Shown in pieces: positions 6,879-13,622 of a DNA stretch of 19,923 nt (position 1 is the stretch's first letter; each line of letters starts with the position of its first letter). Origin of the DNA: Bacteroidia bacterium. GTDB taxonomy: Bacteria; Bacteroidota; Bacteroidia; Bacteroidales; Azobacteroidaceae. The DNA lies in the NCBI GenBank assembly GCA_025996895.1, contig BNTW01000051.1:1-19923 (forward strand), written 5' to 3'. Below the pieces are notes generated by a model. That model ran no database searches. It saw only the letters and a list, made by a program, of their open reading frames with translations, and was not told the DNA's origin. The translations under genes were made by a program, and so were the position numbers.

Positions 6879-7566
6879 AATAGCCGCCGAAAACAAGCCG
6901 ACATAATCAAACAGACCGGGATATTCCTTCGAGATATGCAGAGAATGGAAACCGCCCATCGAGAGGCCGGCAATGGCGCGGTGCGATTTGTCGGGAATGG
7001 TGCGGTAATTGCTTTCCACAAACCGGATTACATCGGGAAACGACGCCTCAAAATCACCATCCATACGGGTTTCGTTCCATAATTTGGGCGCGTACAGGCC
7101 TCGTTCCGATTCGCCCGGTGCGGCTTATCGAACTGTCGTACCATGTGCGGGTAAGCGTTCCGTGAGGCACATCATTCACTTTGTATAAATCACCTTGTCC
7201 GCCGCCGATAATGAAAACGCTCGAAACCGAAGACACGTCACGAATCATGTAGATATTTGCCGGATCGATTATTTTCACGCCGTCGATAACCAACGAATAA
7301 CTGTATAATTCGGAAGCCAACGGTTTCGCTGTCGTATATTCCCAAACGCCCTGCTCGTTTTTCGTGAGTTCGGCCACATTGGGCGCGTCCAAAAAATCAC
7401 CGGTGATTTCTACCTTCACCGCATTCGGCGCACTCAAACGAAACGTTACCGTGTTGTCGGCGTGAATTTCGGGCGAAACAACTTCCTGCGTACTCCATAA
7501 AGCCTGCTGTGCAGAAGAAAACAGGCACGAAGCAAATAGCATTAATAAAATAACCATTTTTTTCAT
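6879..7566 (-). pseudogene. Broken CE1-type esterase (enterochelin esterase-like), secreted
   Basis: The 5' part encodes a signal peptide (MKKMVILLMLFASCLFSSAQ) and an N-terminal carbohydrate-binding-like sandwich domain (VTFRLSAPNAVKVEITGDF). A catalytic-domain piece follows in another frame, containing AAPGESERGLY, MDGDFEASFPDVIRFVE and the nucleophile elbow GLSMGG. The frame changes near 7121-7130, after TWYDS. The stretch normally lying there, with the YPVLYLLHG oxyanion-hole strand, is missing, so there is an internal deletion of roughly 70-80 codons. The end is cut at GLFSAAI and joined to intron sequence, so the catalytic Asp/His part is lost. It probably once acted with the fucosidase 9 bases upstream on acylated plant or host glycans. 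Not expected to be active. Confidence 0.82.
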
Positions 7567-7575
7567 GATACTGTT

Positions 7576-8901
7576 TTAAAAAATTTCTACCACGATTATC
7601 GTATCTATCTCGTCGGTCGATGTATCGAGGCTGAATGTTGCTTCGTTAGTTTTCTTGTTTTGTTTCCAAACCAGCGGAACATCGGCGTTGAACCGGCGTG
7701 CCGATTTGATTTTTGCAGGAAAAGTCAGCGTCAGATTGTCGCTTTCCTTATCTAATATATGAATGTAATAGGTTTTACCTTTCTGCGTAACCGCTCCCCA
7801 CGATTGCGGACGAATGAAACCGGCCGTTGTGCCGTAAATCGTTTGTCCGTAGGCCGACGTCCATTGTCCGATTTCATACAAACGAGTCAGACATTCCTCC
7901 TGAATTTTGCCGGTGGGTTGCGGGCCGACATTCAGCAAAAGATTGGCACCGTAACCCGCTGCCCGTACTAAAAGATGGATTAATTGTTTGGTCGATTTGA
8001 AACTATTGTCCCGAAAACTGTAGCCCCAAGCGGTGTTGATGGTTTCGCAGGTTTCGAGCGGTATATGCTTGGAAATGCTTTGATTAGAACTAAATCCACC
8101 TCCGGTATTTTCGCCGGGCAAATCTTTTTCAAAAGCCTGATAATCCTCACCGGGCAATGCAGACAAATGGTGATTATTGGCAATCATACAGTTGGGTTGC
8201 AAACGGTGAATTAAATCGTAGATTTCGCCGAAATGCCAATCCACTTTCGACATTTCATGACCAACAGGACCTGAATTTTCTTCAGGCAGTTGGTCCCATT
8301 CGCCGTCAAACCAAATTCCGGCAATTTCGCCGTAATTGGTCAATAATTCCGTTAATTGCGCTTTCATAAAAGCGATGTAGGAATTCCAATCACCCTGTTC
8401 GGTGCGTCCGGCATATTGTCCGGTGCGTCCAGTCGTGAAACTGTAATCGTTTCGCATCCAATCAAGCAGCGAATAATACAGCACCAATTTAACGTCCTGC
8501 CGATGACATTCGTCGGCCAACTGGCGGATAATATCCTTGCCATAAGGCGTGTGCATAATGTTCCAATCCGATTGACGGGTGTCCCAGTTGGAAAAACTGT
8601 CGTGGTGGCGCGAAGTGAAAGTGATGTACTTCATTCCCGCGTCTTTGGCAGTACGTACCCATTCCGCCGCATCGAACTTGTCGGGATTGAAAACGGTTTG
8701 CAACTTGCGGTAATCGTTGGCCGGAATGCGTTGCGTGTGCATCACCCATTCGCCGTCGCACAAAACGCTCGAAACGCCGAAATGTACAAATAACCCAAAA
8801 CGAGCTTCCTCAAACCATTGGTGATTGGGATTTTGCGCCTGCACGCTCTCGCTTAACAGGGGCAACAGACAGCATAAAGCAGAAAATAGTATTTTTTTCA
8901 T
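7576..8901 (-). CDS. Alpha-L-fucosidase, GH29 (secreted or periplasmic)
   Basis: Retaining glycoside hydrolase that removes terminal alpha-L-fucose from glycans. The 441-residue protein starts MKKILFSALCCLLPLL with a signal peptide to about residue 22 (VQAQ). GH29 motifs follow: FGLFVHFGVSSV, the RHHDSFSNWDT active-site loop (about 99-109), KLVLYYSLLDW and GIWFDGEWD, in which Asp199 is the expected nucleophile. Further segments are IANNHHL and WGYSFRDNSFKS, and a C-terminal beta-sandwich completes the fold. The frame is open 16 codons further upstream, but the signal peptide sets the start at 8901. It is followed after 9 bases by the broken esterase, so the pair was a glycan-degrading operon. 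Its promoter abuts that of the divergent phosphorylase. Confidence 0.92.
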   Translation of the reverse strand: MKKILFSALCCLLPLLSESVQAQNPNHQWFEEARFGLFVHFGVSSVLCDGEWVMHTQRIPANDYRKLQTVFNPDKFDAAEWVRTAKDAGMKYITFTSRHHDSFSNWDTRQSDWNIMHTPYGKDIIRQLADECHRQDVKLVLYYSLLDWMRNDYSFTTGRTGQYAGRTEQGDWNSYIAFMKAQLTELLTNYGEIAGIWFDGEWDQLPEENSGPVGHEMSKVDWHFGEIYDLIHRLQPNCMIANNHHLSALPGEDYQAFEKDLPGENTGGGFSSNQSISKHIPLETCETINTAWGYSFRDNSFKSTKQLIHLLVRAAGYGANLLLNVGPQPTGKIQEECLTRLYEIGQWTSAYGQTIYGTTAGFIRPQSWGAVTQKGKTYYIHILDKESDNLTLTFPAKIKSARRFNADVPLVWKQNKKTNEATFSLDTSTDEIDTIIVVEIF

Positions 8902-8920
8902 GATATAAATTATTTCTGCG

Positions 8921-8949
8921 AAAATATAGATTTGTTTTTTATTTTGCAA
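8921..8949 (-). promoter_or_regulatory. Promoter of the fucosidase operon
   Basis: On the minus strand TTG (8949-8947), an 18-base spacer and TATATTTT (8928-8921) match the consensus except for the last base. The TTG directly abuts the TTG of the opposite promoter, forming TTGCAA at 8944-8949. Confidence 0.45.
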
Positions 8950-8972
8950 GTAAAATATTATTTATATATTTG
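8944..8972 (+). promoter_or_regulatory. Promoter of the phosphorylase-mnmE operon
   Basis: TTG (8944-8946), an 18-base spacer and TATATTTG (8965-8972). The expected transcript starts about 20 bases before the start codon. It overlaps the divergent fucosidase promoter. Confidence 0.7.
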
Positions 8973-8998
8973 TCTTCTCACTAAAAAAATAAATTGCC

Positions 8999-9865
8999 AT
9001 GAGAATGATTCCTCCTGATCAGTTGCCGATTAATCCGGACGGCTCCATTTTTCACCTGCATTTGAAGCCGGAACAACTTGCAGATAAAGTAGTTATGATG
9101 GGCGACCCGGAACGTGTACCGGTAGTTGCCGGATATTTTGACAATATTGAGTTCGACCAACAAAGCCGTGAGTTCCGGACAATTACCGGAATGTATAAGG
9201 GCAAACGGATCACGGCTCTTTCGCACGGTATCGGGTGTGATAATCTGGATATTGTGATGACCGAGTTGGATGCTTTGGCGAATATCGACCTGAAAAAGCG
9301 GGAGGTGAAACCCGATTTTCGACAACTCACGTTAGTTCGTATCGGCACTTCCGGCGGGTTGCAACCTTTTGCGCCTATTGGCTCGTATGTCGTTTCCGAA
9401 ATTTCAATGGGCATGGACGGCCTGATTTTTTTCTACGAAAACGGCGAAACGTTGAACGATTTCGATTTGACGGAACAGTTTGTCCGGCATACACAATGGA
9501 ACAAACTGCTGGCCGACCCCTATTTTGTGCATGCCGATAAAGAATTGGTCGAAGAAATCGGTTTCGATATGGTGAAAGGCATTACCCTTTCGGCAAGCGG
9601 ATTTTATGGCCCACAGGGACGTCATGTGCGTTTGGGTTTGAACAATCCGAACATGAATGAACGGCTGGAAACATTTGATTATAAAGGGATTAAAATTTGC
9701 AATTACGAAATGGAAAGCGCGGCCTTAGCCGGCTTGGCTCGCCTGATGGGACACAAAGCCCTGACGGCCTGCCTGATTATCGCAGGACGCTATTCGGGCG
9801 GTATGAACACCGACTACAAAGGCTCGTTCGACGAACTGATTACCAAAATTTTAGACAGAATATAA
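8999..9865 (+). CDS. Nucleoside phosphorylase (uridine phosphorylase family)
   Basis: 288-residue member of the PNP/UDP phosphorylase family, which splits nucleosides with phosphate into base and ribose-1-phosphate for salvage in the cytoplasm. Motifs: GDPERV at 35-40 (phosphate loop), ALSHGIG, LVRIGTSGGLQP (phosphate and ribose site), and NYEMESAALAGLARL, whose MES is the ribose-binding signature. Uridine is the likely substrate from overall resemblance to Bacteroidota uridine phosphorylases, but purine specificity cannot be excluded. An ATG two codons in (at 9005) is an equal start candidate. The stop codon overlaps the mnmE start by one base (TAATG), so translation is coupled. Confidence 0.88.
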   Translation: MRMIPPDQLPINPDGSIFHLHLKPEQLADKVVMMGDPERVPVVAGYFDNIEFDQQSREFRTITGMYKGKRITALSHGIGCDNLDIVMTELDALANIDLKKREVKPDFRQLTLVRIGTSGGLQPFAPIGSYVVSEISMGMDGLIFFYENGETLNDFDLTEQFVRHTQWNKLLADPYFVHADKELVEEIGFDMVKGITLSASGFYGPQGRHVRLGLNNPNMNERLETFDYKGIKICNYEMESAALAGLARLMGHKALTACLIIAGRYSGGMNTDYKGSFDELITKILDRI

Positions 9866-11310
9866 TGAAAAAGAACAATGACATAGCAACAACTATTTGT
9901 GCCGTTTCAACGCCTGCGGGTGTCGGTGGGATTGCCGTTATTCGGGTTTCGGGAAAAGAAGCCCTGCCGGTTTGCAGTAAAATTTTTGTGCCTGCACAAA
10001 AAAACAAGACGCTCGAAAAACAGAAGGCTTATACGGTGAGCTACGGTAAGATTTTCGCTAATCGGGAGATTGCAGGTCAAGCCCACAATGACAAAGACGG
10101 TGAGTTGCTGGACGAGGTGCTTGCGACTGTTTTCCGCGCACCGCATTCCTTTACCGGCGAAGATATTGTCGAAATCAGTTGTCACGGCTCGGCTTTCATT
10201 CAGCAGGAAATTTTGAAACTACTGCTGACCAACGGTTGTGAATTGGCCAAACCCGGCGAGTTCACACAGCGGGCTTTTTTGAACGGCAAAATGGATTTGT
10301 CGCAAGCCGAAGCCGTTGCGGATGTTATTACTTCCGCTTCTGCTGCTGCACATCGCTTGGCAATGAATCAGATGCGTGGCGGATTTAGCAACGAGCTGCA
10401 TCAACTTCGCGGAAAACTACTGAATTTTGTTTCTCTGATGGAATTGGAATTGGATTTTGGCGAAGAAGAGGTGGAATTTGCCGACCGAAGCCAACTGATT
10501 GAATTGGCGGAAGATATACAAACAAGATTAGCCGGTTTGGTGCAGTCGTTCAGTTGGGGCAATGTGCTGAAAAACGGTGTTCCGGTGGTGATTGTCGGTG
10601 AAACAAATGCTGGTAAATCCACCCTACTCAATCTGTTGCTGAATGAAGAGAAAGCAATTGTGTCGGACATTCACGGAACAACGCGCGATGTGATTGAAGA
10701 TGTTATCAACATCAACGGCATTCTGTTTCGTTTTATTGATACGGCCGGTATCCGCGACACGACCGACGAAATCGAATCGCTGGGCATTGAGCGTACGTTC
10801 CGCAAAATTGAGCAGGCCGCTATCATTCTCTGGCTGATTGACACTACACATTTTAATAAGGAAATCGAGTACATTGCCGACCAGATTGTCCCGCGCACGA
10901 AGGGCAAAAAACTCATTCTTGTTTTCAACAAAATCGACAAAATCAGTCCCGAAGAGCAGCAGATTCTGGAAGAAGAATTTTTGCCTCAAGTTCCCGCCGA
11001 ACGGATTTATCTTTCCGCCAAATACAAAAAAAACACGGAAAAATTAGAAAAAATACTTTTGAAAGCCGCCAATCTACCCGAACTGAACGAAACCGACGTG
11101 GTCGTAACCAACCTTCGGCATTACGAAGCTTTAACCAAAGCGTTAGAATCAGTTAGCCGGGTGGAGGAAGGCCTGAAAATCAATCTTTCCGGGGATTTGA
11201 TTGCACAGGATATTCGGGAGTGTATGCACTATTTGGGGGAGATTACGGGGGAGATTTCAACGGACGAGGTGTTGGGGAATATTTTTGGGAAGTTTTGTAT
11301 TGGAAAGTGA
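9865..11310 (+). CDS. mnmE: tRNA modification GTPase MnmE (TrmE)
   Basis: With MnmG, it installs the carboxymethylaminomethyl group on U34 of certain tRNAs, using methylene-tetrahydrofolate and potassium-activated GTP hydrolysis. The 481-residue protein shows the N-terminal folate-binding domain (TTICAVSTPAGVGGIAVIRVSG; SFTGEDIVEISCHGS; KPGEFTQRAFLNGKMDL). A helical domain follows, then the inserted G domain: P-loop GETNAGKS (245-252), GTTRD (271-275), DTAG (292-295) and NKID. The C-terminus is the invariant CIGK with the catalytic Cys. The start MKKNNDIATT at 9865 overlaps the upstream stop. The frame is open further upstream, but that stretch lies inside the phosphorylase gene. Confidence 0.97.
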   Translation: MKKNNDIATTICAVSTPAGVGGIAVIRVSGKEALPVCSKIFVPAQKNKTLEKQKAYTVSYGKIFANREIAGQAHNDKDGELLDEVLATVFRAPHSFTGEDIVEISCHGSAFIQQEILKLLLTNGCELAKPGEFTQRAFLNGKMDLSQAEAVADVITSASAAAHRLAMNQMRGGFSNELHQLRGKLLNFVSLMELELDFGEEEVEFADRSQLIELAEDIQTRLAGLVQSFSWGNVLKNGVPVVIVGETNAGKSTLLNLLLNEEKAIVSDIHGTTRDVIEDVININGILFRFIDTAGIRDTTDEIESLGIERTFRKIEQAAIILWLIDTTHFNKEIEYIADQIVPRTKGKKLILVFNKIDKISPEEQQILEEEFLPQVPAERIYLSAKYKKNTEKLEKILLKAANLPELNETDVVVTNLRHYEALTKALESVSRVEEGLKINLSGDLIAQDIRECMHYLGEITGEISTDEVLGNIFGKFCIGK

Positions 11311-11394
11311 AACAATATTTTGACACTGAAAACAACAACTAAAAAACAACCGATAAAAAGACACTAAATATATTTATTTACAGTATATTATATA
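11311..11394. other. AT-rich spacer after mnmE, nothing recognised
   Basis: Very AT-rich, with A-runs and no open frame of note. It leads from the mnmE stop codon to the terminator-like hairpin at 11395. It may include the outer edge of the lost element; I find no copy of the tRNA-Leu end here. Confidence 0.4.
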
Positions 11395-11433
11395 GACGAT
11401 AAATGTTTTCAAATGTTTGTCGTCTTTTCTTTT
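11395..11433 (+). terminator. Probable Rho-independent terminator
   Basis: GACGATAAA (11395-11403) pairs with TTTGTCGTC (11416-11424; 9 pairs, one G-T) around a 12-base loop and is followed by a T-rich run broken by one C. It could end the phosphorylase-mnmE transcript, 85 bases after the mnmE stop. Confidence 0.55.
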
Positions 11434-11460
11434 GTTTATCCAATTATTGTTGTATCTTTG
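11432..11460 (+). promoter_or_regulatory. Promoter of the truncated element gene
   Basis: TTG (11432-11434), an 18-base spacer and TATCTTTG (11453-11460). The -7 box overlaps the first of four iterated GCAACAAA half-sites, a typical place for a repressor operator. Confidence 0.65.
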
Positions 11461-11518
11461 TTGCTGTTTTGTTGCTCTATAATATTTGAGCAACAAAATT
11501 TGTTTCACAGCAACAAAA
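11457..11518. promoter_or_regulatory. Nested inverted repeats: four TTTGTTGC half-sites
   Basis: The outer pair TTTGTTGCTG (11457-11466) and CAGCAACAAA (11508-11517) encloses an inner pair TTTTGTTGCTC (11467-11477) and GAGCAACAAAA (11488-11498). The inner pair is a perfect 11-bp dyad with a 10-base loop. A 9-base stretch separates the two right-hand copies, while the left ones abut. The array runs from the -7 box into the 5' leader of the gene stub. It may be an operator for an element-encoded regulator or a set of recombinase arm sites. Confidence 0.65.
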
Positions 11519-11530
11519 TAATATACAGCT

Positions 11531-11605
11531 ATGGCGACAAAGAAAAAGGCAACGGCAAACACAAAGAAAGAACCGGTAAGATTTGGAAAAACCGGAGCAA
11601 ATTGA
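11531..11605 (+). pseudogene. 5' stub of an element gene, cut by an IS21 end
   Basis: The frame runs from an ATG at 11531 for 24 codons to TGA at 11603-11605. The peptide begins MATKKKATANTKKEPVRF, a Lys/Thr-rich start that resembles the N-termini of many Bacteroidota tyrosine recombinases (Lys-rich, then EPVRI...). From about codon 19 onward the DNA appears to be IS21 terminal sequence, so the last residues and the stop are artefacts of the insertion. A good promoter and leader are preserved. The original product cannot be established from so short a piece. Confidence 0.45.
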
Positions 11606-11998
11606 CCCCCTCCACCGATTCAAAGTGACCCTGTAAAGTTGTTGTTCCAAGCAAGTAAAAGTTGTTGTTGTTTTGCGCTATAACTTTCACTAAAAAAGTG
11701 GTTTTATTTTGTTGTATTTTTAGCGATAAAATTTAGCTTCAAAAAGAGAAGAAGATCGGATAGTCATTCTCGATTTTTTGTTAATTATCGGGGTTTATAC
11801 ATACAGATTTTCTTTGTTGCTTTTTTTTCTTCTCAAAGATTCTCCGAAGAGTTCGACACGCAACGATTGGTGCACGATTCTGTCCAATACGGCATCGGCA
11901 ATCGTTTTTTCACCAATGACATCGTACCAATCCTTGACCGGTATTTGAGAGGTAATAATCATAGACCGTTTTTCATTACGATCTTCAATGATTTCTTC
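11580..11998 (-). mobile_element. IS21-family remnant: one end plus 3' part of istB
   Basis: The left side carries two imperfect copies of an IS21-type end sequence; on the minus strand these are GGGTCACTTTGAATCGG and GGGTCAATTTGCTCCGG, 25 bases apart. Next to them is a second direct repeat (GTAAAGTTGTTGTT at 11633-11646 and GTAAAAGTTGTTGTT at 11655-11669). Multiple terminal repeats are usual for IS21. The rest is the istB 3' end. The istA gene, the other end and most of istB are missing. The outer boundary near 11580 is an estimate. Confidence 0.7.
11795..11998 (-). pseudogene. istB C-terminal fragment (IS21 transposition helper ATPase)
   Basis: 67 codons with no start codon. Read on the minus strand they give EEIIEDRNEKRSMIITSQIP, then DWYDVIGEKTIADAVLDRIV and HQSLRVELFGESLRRKK, ending in TAA at 11795-11797. 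This is the conserved C-terminal part of IstB, with the sensor-type TSQxP segment and the ADAxLDRxVH helix. Walker A and B, which lie further N-terminal, are gone. At about 11998 the frame runs into recombinase sequence, marking a deletion junction rather than a simple insertion. Confidence 0.85.
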
Positions 11999-12306
11999 CG
12001 GGTTTTCTTCCCTTTGAATGTAATTGCATTGTAATATGCTAATGCATCTTCAAATTCAATCTCCGGATTTTCAAAAGGTCTCCATCCGGAATCTAATTTC
12101 TGAGTATATTCTTTGATTATTTTATCCGCGTGGGCTTTTTTTTCTTTGTAAGTAGTCAGTTTGTCAAATCCATCATAGATACGCGGGCGAACTTTCTCAC
12201 CGGTTATCTTATTTAGTACAGAATATTCGACATACCACTTTCCTTTCACATCTCCTTTGCAGTCGTTGAGATGCGGATAAACTATCTCTTTTGCTTTTCT
12301 TCCCAT
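11959..12306 (-). pseudogene. N-terminal part of a tRNA-associated tyrosine recombinase (integrase)
   Basis: 115 codons starting MGRKAKEIVYPHLNDCKGD. It includes GKWYVEYSVLNKITGEKVRP, then RIYDGFDKLTTYKEKKAHAD and SGWRPFENPEIEFEDALAYY, the typical N-terminal arm and start of the SAM-like core-binding domain of Bacteroidota phage-type integrases. The catalytic domain (R...HxxR...Y) is absent: from about 12000 the sequence is istB, read out of frame until a stop at 11959. The gene points away from tRNA-Leu and starts 147 bases from it, the usual layout of an integrated element. The open frame continues upstream over the tRNA, but that is spurious; the start is set at 12306. Confidence 0.72.
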
Positions 12307-12364
12307 GACTTTTGTTTTTTTAGCTGCGACACTAATAGCAAAAACAAAATGCTTATTCTGGGAA

Positions 12365-12412
12365 AAATAAGTGTCTGAGACTTTTATTTTTTCTTTTTTC
12401 AGACACTTATTT
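12365..12412. repeat. Perfect 14-bp inverted repeat between tRNA-Leu and the integrase stub
   Basis: AAATAAGTGTCTGA (12365-12378) and TCAGACACTTATTT (12399-12412) flank a 20-base spacer that is nearly all pyrimidine on the plus strand. Read from the tRNA it could end the tRNA-Leu transcript, since a short T-run follows the stem. Its place beside an integrase gene also fits a recombinase-binding or excisionase-type site. Confidence 0.65.
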
Positions 12413-12452
12413 GTTTTAAGTTGTTGATTTACAAGGCTGTATTTCAACTTCG

Positions 12453-12534
12453 TGCGCCCGAAGGGACTCGAACCCCCACGCCTCTCGGCACCAGATCCTA
12501 AGTCTGGCGTGGCTGCCAATTACACCACGAGCGC
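12453..12534 (-). tRNA. tRNA-Leu (anticodon UAG)
   Basis: An 82-nt class II tRNA without an encoded CCA. The acceptor stem GCGCTCG pairs with CGGGCGC (one U-G) and the discriminator base is A. The anticodon arm CCAGA-CTTAGGA-TCTGG gives UAG, which reads CUN leucine codons. The long variable arm TGCCGAGAGGCG is diagnostic of Leu or Ser, and the T arm has GTTCGAGTC. It has its own promoter, and the integrase remnant lies just past its 3' end. Confidence 0.95.
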
Positions 12535-12544
12535 AAAGCGACCG

Positions 12545-12573
12545 CAAAGGTACGATTTTTTTCGGTTTTACAA
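12545..12573 (-). promoter_or_regulatory. tRNA-Leu promoter
   Basis: On the minus strand TTG (12573-12571), an 18-base spacer and TACCTTTG (12552-12545) match the Bacteroidota consensus exactly. The -7 box ends 10 bases before the mature 5' end of the tRNA. Confidence 0.7.
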
Positions 12574-12593
12574 ACAGCTTTTTTCTTATTTTT

Positions 12594-13622
12594 TTAATGT
12601 TGTATAATTAATTTCCTTGCGGCCTCAATAATCGTATCTTTTTCTTTTTGAGCGTCTTCATTCGATAAACCTACCGGAATATCCGGCTCAATGCCAAACT
12701 CGATTTGTTGTTTTTCGGCGTTATACATCGGGCAAGCGGAGAAACGTACCGGCCAGCCGATAGGGATTTCAGAATAAAACGGCAGACCGCTGCCCCCACC
12801 GGTTTTGTCGCCTACAATCGTAACATGCGGGGCATAGGTCATAGCACTCACAAAATCGTTGGTCGCACTGTAACATTTGCGGTTGGTCAGCACCACGACC
12901 GGTTTCAAGTATTGCACGCGCAGGGAAGGTGTGATGTATTGGGGAGTCAGTTCCGAAAAATCGTTGTGTCCTTTTCCGGTTTTGTGCTGAATATAGCCGA
13001 CAAGCGTTTTTTCCTCGAAAAAGCGGGACGCCAGCCGGTCGGAATTGCTTAACATTCCACCGCCATTGTCGCGTACGTCGATAATCATCCCCGCACAATC
13101 GCGAAACTTGAGCAATACATAATCCAGACCGGTCTCACCGATAGACGAAGAAAAATCGGCATAACGCATGTAACCCACATTGTCGTCCAGAATTTTGTAG
13201 CGCATACCACCCGCAATCTGGTAATCCGTGCCCAAATAAGCGTTGATTAATTCTTGCTTGTAGTTGGCGGGATAATCCTCAAACCATTTCCAATAACGAC
13301 CCACATTAAAGGAGGAGGTGATATTTACATGACCATCTTTCAATTCTTGCAACATCTTGTCAAGCACGTTAAACAGTGATTCGACCTTCGTTATCGTATC
13401 TATTCCCTGGCTGTATTCCGCGTGAATTTTATCCCAATCCACCTGTTTGTATTCAAAAAAACAGTAATGTTCGTCCATGATTTTCCACAACGCCTCAAAA
13501 TTTCCGCGTGCGGTATTGTCGTATTTATCAATTTCCACACAAGAGAAAAAAAGAAAAGTGCAGAGAAGGGTGCACCGTGCACCGCTTACCGCGTACCTGT
13601 TTATATGATTAGTCAAAAACAT
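12594..13622 (-). CDS. S41 family peptidase, predicted lipoprotein
   Basis: 342-residue serine protease of the C-terminal processing peptidase/tricorn-core family. The chosen start MFLTNHINRYAVSGARC is followed by a hydrophobic stretch ending in FFSC, so Cys28 is a plausible lipid-attachment site for an envelope-anchored enzyme. An N-terminal helical cap (FEALWKIMDEHYCFF) leads to KDGHVN (about 95-100). The catalytic core has MIIDVRDNGGG (about 179-189) and CYSATNDF, where Ser252 is the nucleophile; GDKTGGGSG follows. No clear PDZ domain is seen. The start lies 14 bases inside the end of the upstream DUF3316 gene, so the two are co-transcribed. Residues 9-18 of the export signal are encoded by a 7-bp tandem array. 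Substrate unknown. Confidence 0.88.
   Translation of the reverse strand: MFLTNHINRYAVSGARCTLLCTFLFFSCVEIDKYDNTARGNFEALWKIMDEHYCFFEYKQVDWDKIHAEYSQGIDTITKVESLFNVLDKMLQELKDGHVNITSSFNVGRYWKWFEDYPANYKQELINAYLGTDYQIAGGMRYKILDDNVGYMRYADFSSSIGETGLDYVLLKFRDCAGMIIDVRDNGGGMLSNSDRLASRFFEEKTLVGYIQHKTGKGHNDFSELTPQYITPSLRVQYLKPVVVLTNRKCYSATNDFVSAMTYAPHVTIVGDKTGGGSGLPFYSEIPIGWPVRFSACPMYNAEKQQIEFGIEPDIPVGLSNEDAQKEKDTIIEAARKLIIQH
13570..13597. repeat. 7-bp tandem array in the S41 signal sequence (4 units)
   Basis: Perfectly phased heptamers GTGCACC (13570), GTGCACC (13577), GCTTACC (13584) and GCGTACC (13591). They are read on the minus strand as RYAVSGARC in the peptidase export signal. The units are related to the two arrays near 14371 and 14427. 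Confidence 0.75.

Noticed and set aside
11311..12453. Second attachment site: a direct repeat of the tRNA-Leu 3' end
   Set aside because: I looked by eye for the tRNA 3' end sequence on the far side of the scar and found no convincing copy, so it was probably lost in the deletion.
12306..12519. Upstream extension of the integrase frame to 12519
   Set aside because: The extension reads through tRNA-Leu and the 14-bp inverted repeat. The conserved protein begins at the ATG ending at 12306.
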